Shown: positions 32,055 through 41,824, counted from the first letter of the stretch. The stretch: 64,000 nucleotides of DNA from Salipiger bermudensis (GCF_019801965.1 NZ_JAHVIA010000008.1:248001-312000); one strand, 5' to 3'. Notes: generated by a model from the sequence alone, not told the origin. Numbers and translations: made by a program.

Positions 32055-34022
32055 ATGATTACCGAGCTCGGACACTTCGCCCTCATCCTCGCCGCTCTCG
32101 TCGCCTGTGTTCAGGCGGTGGTTCCCATGATCGGCGCCCATAAACGCTGGCCCGGCTGGATGGCCGTCGCCGAACCCGCCGCGACCGCACAGTTCCTGCT
32201 TGTGCTGATCAGCTTTGCGGCGCTGACCCACGCCTTCGTCACCTCCGATTTCTCGCTGCGCCTCGTGGTGCTCAACAGCCACTCGGCCAAGCCGATGCTC
32301 TACAAGATCAGCGGCGTCTGGGGGAACCACGAGGGCTCGATGCTGCTCTGGGTGCTGATCCTTTCGCTCTTCGGGGCGCTGGCGGCATGGTTCGGGGGCA
32401 ACCTGCCACCAACCCTGCGGGCACGCGTGCTGGGCGTGCAAGCGATGGTCGGCGTGGCCTTCTTTGCCTTCATCCTGTTGACCTCCAACCCGTTCCTGCG
32501 GGTCGCGGTGCCGCCCTTCGACGGGCAAGATCTCAACCCGCTGCTCCAGGACCCCGGGCTCGCCTTCCACCCGCCCTTCCTCTACCTCGGCTATGTCGGG
32601 CTCTCGATCTGCTTCAGCTTCGCCGTCGCGGCGCTGATCGAGGGCCGGGTCGACGCCGCCTGGGGCCGCTGGGTGCGGCCCTGGACGCTGCTGAGCTGGA
32701 TGTTCCTCACCATCGGCATCGCGCTCGGCTCGTGGTGGGCCTATTACGAGCTCGGCTGGGGCGGTTTCTGGTTCTGGGATCCGGTCGAAAACGCCTCCTT
32801 CATGCCGTGGCTGCTGGCCGCCGCGCTGCTGCACAGCGCCATCGTTGTCGAGAAGCGCGAGGCGCTGAAGAGCTGGACCATCCTGCTCGCCATCCTCGCC
32901 TTCGGCTTCTCGCTGATGGGCACCTTCATCGTCCGCTCCGGCCTGCTGACCTCGGTGCACGCCTTCGCCACCGACCCCGAGCGCGGCGTCTTCATCCTCG
33001 GCATCCTGGTGATCTTCACCGGCGGCGCGTTGACCCTCTTCGCCGCCCGCGCCGGCGCCATGCAGGCCAAGGGCGTGTTCGGCATCGTCAGCCGCGAATC
33101 CGCGCTGGTGGCCAACAACATCCTGCTCGCCGTGGCCTGTTTCGTGGTCTTCGTCGGAACGCTCTGGCCGCTGGTGGCGGAGATGCTCTTCGGCCGCAAG
33201 CTCTCGGTCGGCGCGCCGTTCTTCAACATGGCCTTCACGCCCTTCATGGTCATGCTGGGCCTGCTTCTGCCGATCGGCGCCATGCTGAGCTGGAAGCGCG
33301 GCAAGATCGGGCGGGTGATGCGCCAGCTGGCGCCCGCGCTGGGGCTCGCCATCGCCGTCGCCGGTCTGTTCTGGACGATCCAGAGCGGGCGCAGCCTGCT
33401 CGGCCCCGTGGGTCTCTTCCTCGGCACCTGGCTGATTGCCGGCGCGATCACAGATCTGCTGAGCCGGGTCGGCCAGAGCCGCGACTATTCCCGTCTGCTG
33501 CGCCTGCCGCGCGCCGACTGGGGCAAGGCCGTCGCCCATGCCGGGCTCGGCGTCACCATGGCCGGCATCGCCGGGCTGATGGCCTGGCAGCAGGAAGACA
33601 TCCGCGTCGCCGAGCTGAACCAGCCCTTCGAGCTTGGCGGCTACGAGTTCGAGCTGCTGGGCGTCGAGCGGGTGCGCGGCCCCAACTACTTCTCGACCAT
33701 GGGCGAGGTGGCGGTGCGCCAGGATGGCGCCGAGATCGCCCATCTCTATCCGGAAAAGCGCGACTACCCGGTCGCCAAGATGCCCACCACCGAGGCGGCC
33801 ATCGACTACCGCTTCCTGCGTGACATCTACGTGGTGATCGGGGATCCACAGCAGAGCGGCGGCTGGACCATGCGGGTCTATATCAAGCCGCTCGCCAACT
33901 GGATCTGGGCCGGCTGCATCTTCATGGCCCTGGGGGGCATCCTGAGCCTCACCGACCGGCGCTTCCGCGTCGCCGCAGGGGCCCGCAAGGCCGCGCCCGC
34001 CAAGGGAGTGCCGGCGGAATGA
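32055..34022 (+). CDS. ccmF: Cytochrome c maturation heme lyase CcmF
   Basis: CcmF attaches heme to apocytochrome c in the System I pathway, together with CcmH and heme-loaded CcmE. The 655-residue product has about fifteen membrane helices and the tryptophan-rich WWD domain near 235-246 (WGGFWFWDPVEN), with the conserved histidines in GNHEGSMLLW, AFHPPFLYLGYVG and LLTSVHAFA. The ATG at 32055 gives MITELGHFALI, the normal start, but no Shine-Dalgarno sequence is visible. ccmH overlaps by four bases (ATGA). Confidence 0.97.
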   Translation: MITELGHFALILAALVACVQAVVPMIGAHKRWPGWMAVAEPAATAQFLLVLISFAALTHAFVTSDFSLRLVVLNSHSAKPMLYKISGVWGNHEGSMLLWVLILSLFGALAAWFGGNLPPTLRARVLGVQAMVGVAFFAFILLTSNPFLRVAVPPFDGQDLNPLLQDPGLAFHPPFLYLGYVGLSICFSFAVAALIEGRVDAAWGRWVRPWTLLSWMFLTIGIALGSWWAYYELGWGGFWFWDPVENASFMPWLLAAALLHSAIVVEKREALKSWTILLAILAFGFSLMGTFIVRSGLLTSVHAFATDPERGVFILGILVIFTGGALTLFAARAGAMQAKGVFGIVSRESALVANNILLAVACFVVFVGTLWPLVAEMLFGRKLSVGAPFFNMAFTPFMVMLGLLLPIGAMLSWKRGKIGRVMRQLAPALGLAIAVAGLFWTIQSGRSLLGPVGLFLGTWLIAGAITDLLSRVGQSRDYSRLLRLPRADWGKAVAHAGLGVTMAGIAGLMAWQQEDIRVAELNQPFELGGYEFELLGVERVRGPNYFSTMGEVAVRQDGAEIAHLYPEKRDYPVAKMPTTEAAIDYRFLRDIYVVIGDPQQSGGWTMRVYIKPLANWIWAGCIFMALGGILSLTDRRFRVAAGARKAAPAKGVPAE

Positions 34023-34477
34023 TGCGCTTTGTCCTGACGCTCGGCTTTGTCCTGATCGCAAGCATCGCGCAGGCGGTGCAGCCCGACGAGATCCTCGACG
34101 ACCCGGCCCTCGAGGCGCGGGCGCGGGAGATCTCGCAAGGTCTGCGCTGCCTGGTCTGCCAGAACGAGAACATCGACGATTCCAACGCCTCTCTCGCCCG
34201 CGACCTGCGCCTGCTGGTACGTGAGCGCATCATGGTGGGCGAGAGCAACGAGGAGGTGGTCGACTACATCGTCGACCGCTACGGCGAGTTCGTGCTGCTG
34301 AAGCCCACCACCGGCGGCTGGAACTGGCTGCTCTGGGCCGCGGGCCCGCTGCTCTTCCTCTTCGCCATGGCCACCGGAGCGCTCTACATCAGAGGCCGCT
34401 CGCGCGCGACGGCGAGCACCGAGGCCGGGCTCAGCGCCGAGGAAAAGGCGCGGCTCGAGCAGATCCTGAAGGACTAG
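34019..34477 (+). CDS. ccmH: Cytochrome c maturation protein CcmH (apocytochrome thioreductant)
   Basis: This is a membrane-anchored periplasmic thiol protein that reduces the CxxCH cysteines of apocytochrome c before heme attachment. The 152-residue product has a signal sequence (cleaved near residue 19), the redox motif LRCLVCQN with Cys44 and Cys47, the three-helix domain, and a C-terminal membrane helix (about 100-120). It corresponds to the short CcmH (CycL) without the TPR domain, which is a separate CcmI in this group. It is translationally coupled to ccmF. Confidence 0.96.
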   Translation: MMRFVLTLGFVLIASIAQAVQPDEILDDPALEARAREISQGLRCLVCQNENIDDSNASLARDLRLLVRERIMVGESNEEVVDYIVDRYGEFVLLKPTTGGWNWLLWAAGPLLFLFAMATGALYIRGRSRATASTEAGLSAEEKARLEQILKD

Positions 34478-34481
34478 GGCG

Positions 34482-34868
34482 CTAGGCGGCGCTCTGCACC
34501 TGCCGCGCGACATACCATTGCGTGCCGCAGGGGCTGCGGAAGCCGCCCCTGCGGTCGCCGTCGCCCTCTTCGCGCATCGGCTGGATCTCCTCCGCCCCGG
34601 CCTCTAGGGCGCGGGCGAAGGCGGCGTCGGGATCTGAGATGTAGAGATGCAGCATGGTCGGCGGCGCGCCCTCCATGCCGCCGATCATCAGCACCGTGTC
34701 GCCGATGCGGATCTCCGCATGCATGATGCGCGCGCCATCCTGCATCACCCGCAGGCGCGCGCCATCGAACACGGTCTCGCAAAAGCGCAGAACCGCCTCC
34801 GGGTCGGGCACCAGCAGGTAGGCGGCAAGGTCGGTATATCCGTCAGGCTTGTAGCTCATGGCCGCCAT
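34482..34868 (-). CDS. VOC superfamily (glyoxalase/bleomycin resistance-like) protein
   Basis: The 128-residue product is a single VOC domain: AAYLLVPDPEAVLRFCETVF, then HAEIRIGDTVLMIGG, MLHLYISDPDAAFARALEAGA and a C-terminal SPCGTQWYVA. This layout resembles the PhnB-like branch. The metal ligands (a His in the second strand, a His in MLHLYI) are partly visible. The substrate is unknown. Two start codons are possible, 34868 (MAAMSYK) and 34859 (MSYKPDG); neither has a strong site. It ends 4 bases after ccmH on the opposite strand. Confidence 0.85.
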   Translation of the reverse strand: MAAMSYKPDGYTDLAAYLLVPDPEAVLRFCETVFDGARLRVMQDGARIMHAEIRIGDTVLMIGGMEGAPPTMLHLYISDPDAAFARALEAGAEEIQPMREEGDGDRRGGFRSPCGTQWYVARQVQSAA

Positions 34869-35078
34869 CTTGCCCGAATTGCGACCCCTCGCAAAGCCCG
34901 GCGTGGACGCCTGCGCGGCGGTTTGCTATGAGACCGGCAGGGTCCGCAGTTCACCCAGGCGCCGCCACTTGCTAAACCTGCTCTCTCGTCGCTGATCCAC
35001 GTTCCCGGCGATACCCGACGGACAAGGGCGGACCTCCACCCCTCGAAAAGGGGCGCGGTATCGGATCCGGAGGACCTG

Positions 35079-35579
35079 GTGACCCGTGACGTGATTTCCC
35101 TGCAGATCGACGATCTGTCGCAATTTGCCCGCGCCTTGCGCGCACGGCTCGAAACCCCGCCCTCGCATCTCGAGATGCTGGGCCAGATCGCCCGCGCCGC
35201 GGGCTACCGCAACTACCAGCACCTGCGCGCCGAGAGCACGCCCGCGCCGAAACCCGACTGCAAGCGCGTCGAGAAGGCGCTGAGGTATTTCGACGGGCAG
35301 GGGCGCCTGATGCGCTTCCCCGGACGGACGCAGGTGCAATGGCTCTGTCTCTGGCCGCTTTGGGCCCGGCTTCCGGCCCGCGAGGAGATGACCGAGCGCG
35401 CCGTCAGTGCCCGCATCGACGCGCTGACCGCCTTCCGCGACGCCGCCCAGTTGCGCCGCAGCATGGTCGAGGCGGGGCTGCTGAGCCGCACCGCCGACGG
35501 CTCGGTCTATCTCCGGCGCGAGCGGCCCCCCTCCGCCGAGGCCCGCGCGCTGATTTCCGCGCTGGCGGCGCGCATGTGA
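35079..35579 (+). CDS. DUF2087 domain protein
   Basis: The 166-residue product has an N-terminal helical part (ISLQIDDLSQFARALRARL) and a C-terminal DUF2087 domain from about residue 65 (RYFDGQGRLMRFPGRTQ, then RRSMVEAGLLSRTADGSVYLRR). DUF2087 looks like a small winged-helix domain and sometimes accompanies regulators. The N-terminal segment, with AGYRNYQHLRAE, recalls domains that follow a helix-turn-helix. I use the GTG at 35079 because CCGGAGGA stands at good distance. The function is unknown; nucleic acid binding is only a guess. Confidence 0.8.
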   Translation: MTRDVISLQIDDLSQFARALRARLETPPSHLEMLGQIARAAGYRNYQHLRAESTPAPKPDCKRVEKALRYFDGQGRLMRFPGRTQVQWLCLWPLWARLPAREEMTERAVSARIDALTAFRDAAQLRRSMVEAGLLSRTADGSVYLRRERPPSAEARALISALAARM

Positions 35580-35662
35580 CGCCGCGTTTGCCTTTGCCAA
35601 CCGCGTCGGCTGCCTGTTTGATGGCGGCCGGCGCGGAGAGGCGCGAGAGGCAGGAGGCACCC

Positions 35663-36439
35663 ATGCAGTACGACACCATCACCTACAAGCTCGCCGACGA
35701 CGTGGCGGTGATCACCTTGTCACGTCCCGACGTGATGAACGCGCTCAACACCCAGATGCGGGCCGAGATCACCCACGCGGTGCAGCAGGCCGGCCGTGAG
35801 GCGCGGGTGGTGGTGCTGACCGGCACCGGCCGGGCGTTCTGCTCGGGCCAGGATCTCGGCGACCGCGAGACCGCCGCCAACATGGATCTCGAGCGCGTGC
35901 TGCGCGACGAGTACGAGCCGATGCTCAACGCCATCACCGATTGCCCGGTGCCGACCATCGCGGCGGTCAACGGCGCGGCGGCCGGCGCCGGCGCCAATCT
36001 CGCGCTGGTGCATGACGTGGTGATCGCCACCGAGAGCGCCTTCTTCATGCAGGCCTTCACCCGCATCGGCCTGATCCCGGATGCCGGCGGCACCTGGGCG
36101 CTGCCGCGCCAGATGGGGCTCGCCAAGGCGATGGGCGCCGCGCTCTTCGCCGACCGCATCTCGGCGCGCCAGGCCGACGCCATGGGGATGATCTGGGAGG
36201 CGGTGCCCGATGCCGAGTTCGAGGCGGTCTGGCAGGCCCGCGCCGCCTATCTCGCCAAGGGCCCGACCGAGGCCTACGCCCGTATCAAGACCGCTCTGCG
36301 CGGCGCCTTCGAAAACGATCTCGAGGCCCAGCTTCGGGTCGAGTCGCGCCTGCAGGGCGAATGCGGCAAGACCCGCGACTTCAAGGAAGGCATCGTCGCC
36401 TTCCTCGAAAAGCGCCCGCCGCATTTTGAAGGCCGCTGA
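35663..36439 (+). CDS. paaG: Enoyl-CoA hydratase/isomerase, PaaG-type
   Basis: This is a crotonase-fold enzyme of 258 residues. The oxyanion-hole segments are AFCSGQDLGDR (around 55-65) and NGAAAGAGANLAL (around 105-117), with the catalytic Asp in PDAGGTWALPR. The SGQDLGDR motif is typical of PaaG, the 2-(1,2-epoxy-1,2-dihydrophenyl)acetyl-CoA isomerase of phenylacetate degradation. No other paa gene is adjacent, so PaaG function is inferred from sequence alone and a general enoyl-CoA role remains possible. The ATG at 35663 follows CAGGAGGC. Confidence 0.88.
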   Translation: MQYDTITYKLADDVAVITLSRPDVMNALNTQMRAEITHAVQQAGREARVVVLTGTGRAFCSGQDLGDRETAANMDLERVLRDEYEPMLNAITDCPVPTIAAVNGAAAGAGANLALVHDVVIATESAFFMQAFTRIGLIPDAGGTWALPRQMGLAKAMGAALFADRISARQADAMGMIWEAVPDAEFEAVWQARAAYLAKGPTEAYARIKTALRGAFENDLEAQLRVESRLQGECGKTRDFKEGIVAFLEKRPPHFEGR

Positions 36440-36488
36440 CACCCGGCGACAGCCCCACAGGGCGCGCCACTCTCCAGTCAGGCGCCCC

Positions 36489-36800
36489 TGTCTTCTTCCG
36501 GCCCAAAATATCCCCGCCGGAGGCATCCCGCCCACACCAGACCGCGCGGCGCGCACTTGAGAGTGCGGACGCACCAACACGCCCGTGCCAATTAGCGCGC
36601 CGCACCCGCCCCGGCGCCCCTGCTTCTTCTGGCTAGAAATAATCCCGGCGGAGCCATCCCGCCTGCACCAGACCGCGCGGCGCGCACTTGAGAGCACGGA
36701 CGCAGCAACACGCGCCCAGTGCCAATCGGCGCCCCCTCCCCAATTCAGCGCCCCGTCTTCTCTTCGTCGAAAATACTCCCGCTGGAGGCACCCCGCCCGT
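36489..36800 (-). repeat. Tandem array of about 2.3 degenerate copies (period about 131 bp) of the dispersed repeat
   Basis: Cores are visible at 36491-36523, 36623-36653 and 36756-36788; on the minus strand each reads as a GGnATATTTT or GGAGTATTTTC type sequence ending in GAAGAAGA or GAAGAGAAGA. Between cores, a 29-base segment beginning CACCAGACCGCGCGG is identical at 36535-36563 and 36666-36694. The array fills the convergent gap between paaG and gltA; I see no gene in it. Confidence 0.88.
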
Positions 36801-36841
36801 CCCAAGCAACGCATCGCCGGGCAGACACCGCACGCCCCAAG

Positions 36842-36868
36842 AAAAAAGCCGCCCCGAAGGGCGGCTTT
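36842..36868 (-). terminator. Intrinsic terminator of gltA
   Basis: Read on the minus strand, AAAGCCGCCC pairs with GGGCGGCTTT around TTCG, and the transcript continues into further T residues. It lies 25 bases after the gltA stop and separates it from the repeat array. Confidence 0.93.
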
Positions 36869-36892
36869 CCTGTCTCAGCCGGGACCGCGCGC

Positions 36893-38191
36893 TCAGCGGG
36901 TCTCGATATCGGTGTAGTCGCGCGCGGTGCTGCCGAGGTAGAGCTGGCGCGGGCGGCCGATCTTGTGCTGCGGATCGGCGAGCTGTTCCTTCCACTGCGA
37001 CACCCAGCCCACGGTCCGCGACAGGGCGAAGATCGGGGTGAACATCGAGGTCGGGAAGCCCATCGCCTCGAGGATGATGCCCGAGTAGAAGTCGACGTTC
37101 GGGAACAGCTTCTTCTCGGCGAAGTAGGGATCCTCCAGCGCCTGCTTCTCGAGCTCCTTGGCGGTGGCGAGGATCGGGTTGTTCTCGATGCCGAGCAGGT
37201 CGAGCACCTCGTCGGCGGACTGCTTCATCACCGTCGCGCGCGGGTCGAAGTTCTTGTAGACGCGGTGGCCGAAGCCCATCAGGCGGAACGGGTCGTTCTT
37301 GTCCTTGGCGCGGGCGATGAACTCGGGGATGCGGTCGGGGGTACCGATTTCCTTCAGCATCTCGAGGCAGGCCTGGTTGGCGCCGCCGTGGGCCGGGCCC
37401 CAGAGGCAGGCGATGCCGGCGGCGATGCAGGCGAAGGGGTTGGCGCCCGAGGACGAGGCCAGGCGCACGGTCGAGGTCGAGGCGTTCTGCTCGTGATCGG
37501 CGTGCAGGGTGAAGATCCGGTCCATCGCGCGGCTCAGGATCGGGTTCACGTGGTAGGGCTCTGCGGGCACGCTGAAGCACATGTGCAGGAAGTTCGCCGC
37601 GTAGCTCAGATCGTTGCGCGGGTACACGAAGGGCTGGCCGATCGAGTACTTGTAGGCCCAGGCCGCGATGGTCGGCATCTTGGCGATCAGGCGGTGCGAG
37701 GCAATCTCGCGCTGCTTGGGGTCCTTGATGTCGGTGCTGTCGTGGTAGAAGGCCGACATGGCGCCGACGACGCCGACCATGGTCGCCATCGGGTGCGCGT
37801 CACGGCGGAAGCCACGGAAGAAATACTGCATCTGCTCGTGCAGCATGGTGTGGCGGGTGATGGTGTTCTCGAACTTCTCGAGCTCGGCCGCCGAGGGCAG
37901 CTCGCCGTAGAGCAGCAGGTAGCAGACCTCGAGGTAATGCGACTTCTCGGCCAGCTGGTCGATCGGGTAGCCGCGGTGCAGCAACTCGCCCTTGTCGCCG
38001 TCGATGAAGGTGATGGTGCTGTCGCAGCTCGCGGTCGAGGTGAAGCCCGGATCATAGGTGAAGACGCCGGCTTGGGCGTAGAGCTTGCGGATGTCGAGAA
38101 CGTCCGGGCCCGCTGTGGGCGAATACATCGGCAGATCGTAGGACTGGTCGTCGATCGTCAGCGTCGCATTTTTCGTCGGAGTTTCAGCCAT
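36893..38191 (-). CDS. gltA: Citrate synthase
   Basis: This enzyme condenses acetyl-CoA and oxaloacetate in the TCA cycle. The 432-residue product is a type II (hexameric) enzyme: an N-terminal beta domain ([15 protein letters not shown]), the catalytic His in [29 protein letters not shown] with a second active-site His, and the late catalytic Asp in NVDFYSG. GAAAGGAACGACGAAGC precedes the ATG. It lies downstream of gltX on the same strand, with about 105 bases between them. Confidence 0.98.
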   Translation of the reverse strand: MAETPTKNATLTIDDQSYDLPMYSPTAGPDVLDIRKLYAQAGVFTYDPGFTSTASCDSTITFIDGDKGELLHRGYPIDQLAEKSHYLEVCYLLLYGELPSAAELEKFENTITRHTMLHEQMQYFFRGFRRDAHPMATMVGVVGAMSAFYHDSTDIKDPKQREIASHRLIAKMPTIAAWAYKYSIGQPFVYPRNDLSYAANFLHMCFSVPAEPYHVNPILSRAMDRIFTLHADHEQNASTSTVRLASSSGANPFACIAAGIACLWGPAHGGANQACLEMLKEIGTPDRIPEFIARAKDKNDPFRLMGFGHRVYKNFDPRATVMKQSADEVLDLLGIENNPILATAKELEKQALEDPYFAEKKLFPNVDFYSGIILEAMGFPTSMFTPIFALSRTVGWVSQWKEQLADPQHKIGRPRQLYLGSTARDYTDIETR

Positions 38192-38297
38192 GCTTCGTCG
38201 TTCCTTTCGAAAGGGCCCCCGGCGCCTGGCGCGCCCGGGGCGATATAGTCACACATGGCCTTGGCGAGCCGTTTGTCGAAACGCTCCCTTCAGGCCG

Positions 38298-39704
38298 TTA
38301 CCCCGTCTCAGAGGTGGCTGCGTGTTCGATGCGACGGAGGCTTTCCTCCTTGCCGAGCACCAGCATCATGTCAAAAACGCTCGGGGTCACGGCGCGTCCT
38401 GCCAGAGCGGCACGCAGGGGGGCGGCAAGCTTGCCGAACTTCGTCCCCTGTGCCTCAGCGAAAGCGCCCATCTCCCCTTCGAGTTCTTCCCGCGACCAGC
38501 TAGCATTTTGCAGCTGCGGCGTCAACGCAGCCAGTATACCACGGGATACTGCATCCAGCGCCTTGGCCGCTTTCTCGTCCGGAACAAGCGGCGTGTCCGC
38601 AAGAATGAAATGTGCTTTTTCAAGCAGTTCCGGGAATGTCTTTGCACGATCCTTGAGGCAATACATGCCACGCTGCAGACCGGCGCGCTGAGCTTCCGTC
38701 AGGGCAAGCTTTCCCGCCGCGTCAAGATACGCCTCGATTTCTTGCAGCAGTGCAGCATCGTCGGCGATGGCGATGTGCTGGCCGCAGAGATTCTCCAGCT
38801 TCTTGAAGTCGAACCGGGCGGCGGACTTGCCGATTCCCGACAGGTCGAACCACTCGATGGCCTGCGCATCGGTGAAGAACTCGTCGTCGCCGTGGCTCCA
38901 GCCGAGCCTTGCGAGGTAGTTGCGCATCCCCGCCGCCGGGTAGCCGATCTTCTGGTACTCGTCGACGCCGAGCGCGCCGTGGCGCTTCGAGAGCTTCTTG
39001 CCGTCGGGGCCATGGATCAGCGGGATGTGGGCATAGACCGGCAGCGGCCAGCCCATCGCCGTGTAGATGCCCATCTGACGCGCTGCGTTGTTCAGGTGAT
39101 CGTCCCCTCGGATCACATGGGTGACGCCCATGTCGTGGTCGTCGACGACGACGGCCAGCATGTAGACCGGGGTGCCATCCGAGCGTAACAGGATCATGTC
39201 ATCGAGCTGGTCGTTGCGGATCACCACGCGGCCCTGCACCTCGTCCTCGATCACCGTCTCGCCCTCGAGCGGGGTCTTGAGGCGGACCACGTAGGGCGCA
39301 TCGGGATAGCTCGCCGGATCGGCATCGCGCCACGGGCTCTGGAACAGGGTCGAGCGGCCCGCCTCCTTGGCCTCTTCGCGGAAGGCGGTGATCTCGTCCT
39401 GGGTCGAGAAGCACTTGTAGGCCGCGCCCTTGGCGAGCAGCTCGTTGGCGACCGCGGCGTGGCGGTCGGCACGCTCGAACTGGCTTACCACCTCGCCGTC
39501 ATGGTCGAGCCCGAGCCAGTCGAGCCCCTTGAGGATCGCCTCGGTGGCCTCCGGGGTCGAGCGGGCGCGGTCGGTATCCTCGATGCGCAGCAGGAACTTG
39601 CCGCCACGGCCGCGGGCATAGAGCCAGTTGAACAGCGCCGTGCGCGCGCCGCCAATGTGCAGGTAGCCGGTGGGCGACGGCGCGAAACGGGTGACGACGG
39701 TCAT
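38298..39704 (-). CDS. gltX: Glutamyl-tRNA synthetase
   Basis: This enzyme charges tRNA(Glu). The 468-residue product has the class I motifs [11 protein letters not shown] (residues 8-18, the HIGH region) and KKLSKRHGA (near 236-240, the KMSKS region), then the anticodon-binding helical domain. The N-terminal 300 residues use almost only G or C at third codon positions, like the neighbours. From about 38790 to the stop, codons such as CTT, GCA, GTT, CGT, GAA and ATA become frequent, so the last third looks like a recombined segment from a different lineage. The protein is nevertheless intact. It is divergent from comEC. Confidence 0.97.
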   Translation of the reverse strand: MTVVTRFAPSPTGYLHIGGARTALFNWLYARGRGGKFLLRIEDTDRARSTPEATEAILKGLDWLGLDHDGEVVSQFERADRHAAVANELLAKGAAYKCFSTQDEITAFREEAKEAGRSTLFQSPWRDADPASYPDAPYVVRLKTPLEGETVIEDEVQGRVVIRNDQLDDMILLRSDGTPVYMLAVVVDDHDMGVTHVIRGDDHLNNAARQMGIYTAMGWPLPVYAHIPLIHGPDGKKLSKRHGALGVDEYQKIGYPAAGMRNYLARLGWSHGDDEFFTDAQAIEWFDLSGIGKSAARFDFKKLENLCGQHIAIADDAALLQEIEAYLDAAGKLALTEAQRAGLQRGMYCLKDRAKTFPELLEKAHFILADTPLVPDEKAAKALDAVSRGILAALTPQLQNASWSREELEGEMGAFAEAQGTKFGKLAAPLRAALAGRAVTPSVFDMMLVLGKEESLRRIEHAATSETG

Positions 39705-39708
39705 GGAA

Positions 39709-39758
39709 TTAACCTCTCGGTAACCAAGGGGAGTCTAGGGTTTGCCGGTTCCTTAACC
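39709..39758. promoter_or_regulatory. CtrA-like binding site and half-site in the gltX–comEC intergenic region
   Basis: TTAA-CCTCTCG-GTAAC at 39709-39724 matches the CtrA consensus TTAA-N7-TTAAC with one mismatch, and a separate TTAACC half-site stands at 39753-39758. The comEC start is at 39781. CtrA is known to control competence and gene-transfer-agent genes in Rhodobacterales. Confidence 0.5.
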
Positions 39759-39780
39759 AGCGGACGGGTCAGGGGCAAGT

Positions 39781-41817
39781 ATGGGGCGGATCGGAGACCG
39801 CATGGGCCAGGCGCTCACCGGCCAGCGCGGGCACCTGTTTCCCTGGTGCCCGGTGGCTCTCGGCACGGGGATCGGCCTGTATTTCGCCTGGCCCTCGGAG
39901 CCGCCGGTCTGGGGATTGGTGCTGGCGGGCGGCGTGGGAGCCGCACTGCTGGTGCTGTCGCGGCGGCGGGCGGTGTGGCTCGCGGCGCTCGCCGTCGCGG
40001 TTGCCCTGGTGGCGCTCGGCTTGGCGCTTGCGGGCGCGCGGGCGCATCTGCTGGCGGGGCCGCAGCTCGGCTTCCGCTACTACGGCCCGATCGAGGGGCG
40101 CGTCGTGGCCATCGATCGCTCCGCCTCGGATGCGCTGCGCCTGACGCTCGACCGCGTCGTGCTCGAGCGGGTCGAGCCGGGAAGGACGCCGCTGCGGATA
40201 CGGGTGGCGCTGCACGGGCAAGACGATGTGCCGCCGCCGCAGCCCGGCGACATCGCGCTGCTGACCGGGCATCTCGCGCCGCCGGCGGGCGCGGCCGAGC
40301 CCGGAGGTTTCGATTTCCGCCGCCACGCCTGGTTCCTGCGGCTCGGGGCGGTCGGCTATACCCGGACGCCGGTGCTGCGCCTGGCGCCCGCGGCCGAGGG
40401 CCAGCGGGTGCTGCGCCTGCGTCACCTGATTGCCGACCGCGTCCGTACGGCGCTTCCCGGCGAGACCGGCGGTTTCGCCGCCGCCATCATGACCGGCGAT
40501 CGTTCGGGCATCGGCAGGGCGACACTCGACACTCTCCGGCACAGCAACCTCGCGCATCTGCTGGCGATTTCGGGCCTGCACATGGGCTTGCTGGCGAGCA
40601 CGGTATTTGCCGCGACCCGGCTCGCGCTGCTCTTGCCGCCGCGCAGCCGTCACCATTGGCCGGGAAAGAAGATCGCCGCATGCGTCGCCTTGCTCGCCGC
40701 TGCCGGCTACCTGGCGCTCTCCGGCGGCAATGTCGCCACCCAGCGCGCCTTCGTGATGGCCGCGGTGATGCTGGTGGCGGTGCTGTTCGACCGCCGCGCG
40801 CTGTCGCTCCGGGCGGTGGCGCTGGCGGCGCTGATCGTGCTGGTCATGCGGCCAGAGGCGCTGACCGGCCCGGGCTTCCAGATGAGCTTCGCCGCGACGC
40901 TGGCGCTGGTCGCCGTGTTCGCCGCGATGCGCGACGCGGCGCTCGAACGCGGCCTGCCGCGGCTGGCGCGCCCGACGCTTGCGCTGGTGGTCTCCTCGGT
41001 CACCGCCTCGCTTGCCACCGCGCCGGTCTCGATGGCGCATTTCAACATCGTCTCGCATTACGGGCTGATCGCCAATCTCGTGGCCGTGCCGGTGATGGGG
41101 CTGATCGTGGTGCCGATGGCGGTGGCGGTGGCGCTGTTGATGCCGCTCGGGCTCGAGGCGTTGCCGCTCGCGATCATGGCGCTCGGGCTCGACTGGATCC
41201 TCTGGGTCGCGGCGACGGCTTCCGGCTGGCCGGGCGCGCTTGGCCACGTGCCGGCGCCCGGACGCTGGGTGCTGCCGCTGATGGGGCTCGGCGGCCTGAT
41301 GCTCTGCCTCTGGCACGGGCGCGGCCGTTGGCTCGGGCTCGCACCGCTCTGCCTCGCCGCGCTGCTCTGGGCGCGCGCCGATCGGCCGGACCTGCTGATC
41401 GCCGACAGCGGCGCCCTCGTCGGGGTGATGACCGAGGCGGGCCGGGCGCTCTCGCGCGAGCGCGGCGCAGGCTTCGTGGCGCGGGTCTGGCTGGAGAATG
41501 ACGGGCAGGCCGGCGGGCAGGACGCGGCGGCGGCGCTGTGGCCGGGCTCCGACACCCCGCGGGTCGCCCGCATCACCACCGCCAACCTCGCCATCACCCA
41601 CTTTCAGGGCAAGCGCGCGGCGGCGGGCTTCGCCGGATGCGGCGCGGCTGAGCTGGTGGTGTCGAGCGCCAACCTGCCGGACTGGCCCGGCTGCGAGATC
41701 TTCGACCCCGAGCGTCTCTCACGCACCGGCGCCGTGGCGATCTGGCATGGCCCCGAGGGCCCCCGCATCGAGACCGCCGCCGGCGCGCGCCTGTGGCACG
41801 CGGCGCGGGATCGCTGA
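39781..41817 (+). CDS. comEC: ComEC/Rec2 family DNA-uptake channel
   Basis: This is an inner-membrane protein that moves single-stranded DNA into the cytoplasm. The 678-residue product has an N-terminal DUF4131-type region, the Competence domain near 215-480 with LAHLLAISGLHMGLL and LALSGGNVATQRAFVMA, and about ten membrane helices. The remaining C-terminal 135 residues lack the HxHxDH motif of the metallo-beta-lactamase nuclease domain found in many ComEC proteins, so any nuclease must be separate. AGGGG stands 7 bases before the ATG at 39781. A CtrA-like site lies upstream. Confidence 0.93.
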   Translation: MGRIGDRMGQALTGQRGHLFPWCPVALGTGIGLYFAWPSEPPVWGLVLAGGVGAALLVLSRRRAVWLAALAVAVALVALGLALAGARAHLLAGPQLGFRYYGPIEGRVVAIDRSASDALRLTLDRVVLERVEPGRTPLRIRVALHGQDDVPPPQPGDIALLTGHLAPPAGAAEPGGFDFRRHAWFLRLGAVGYTRTPVLRLAPAAEGQRVLRLRHLIADRVRTALPGETGGFAAAIMTGDRSGIGRATLDTLRHSNLAHLLAISGLHMGLLASTVFAATRLALLLPPRSRHHWPGKKIAACVALLAAAGYLALSGGNVATQRAFVMAAVMLVAVLFDRRALSLRAVALAALIVLVMRPEALTGPGFQMSFAATLALVAVFAAMRDAALERGLPRLARPTLALVVSSVTASLATAPVSMAHFNIVSHYGLIANLVAVPVMGLIVVPMAVAVALLMPLGLEALPLAIMALGLDWILWVAATASGWPGALGHVPAPGRWVLPLMGLGGLMLCLWHGRGRWLGLAPLCLAALLWARADRPDLLIADSGALVGVMTEAGRALSRERGAGFVARVWLENDGQAGGQDAAAALWPGSDTPRVARITTANLAITHFQGKRAAAGFAGCGAAELVVSSANLPDWPGCEIFDPERLSRTGAVAIWHGPEGPRIETAAGARLWHAARDR

Positions 41818-41824
41818 CTGCGGA

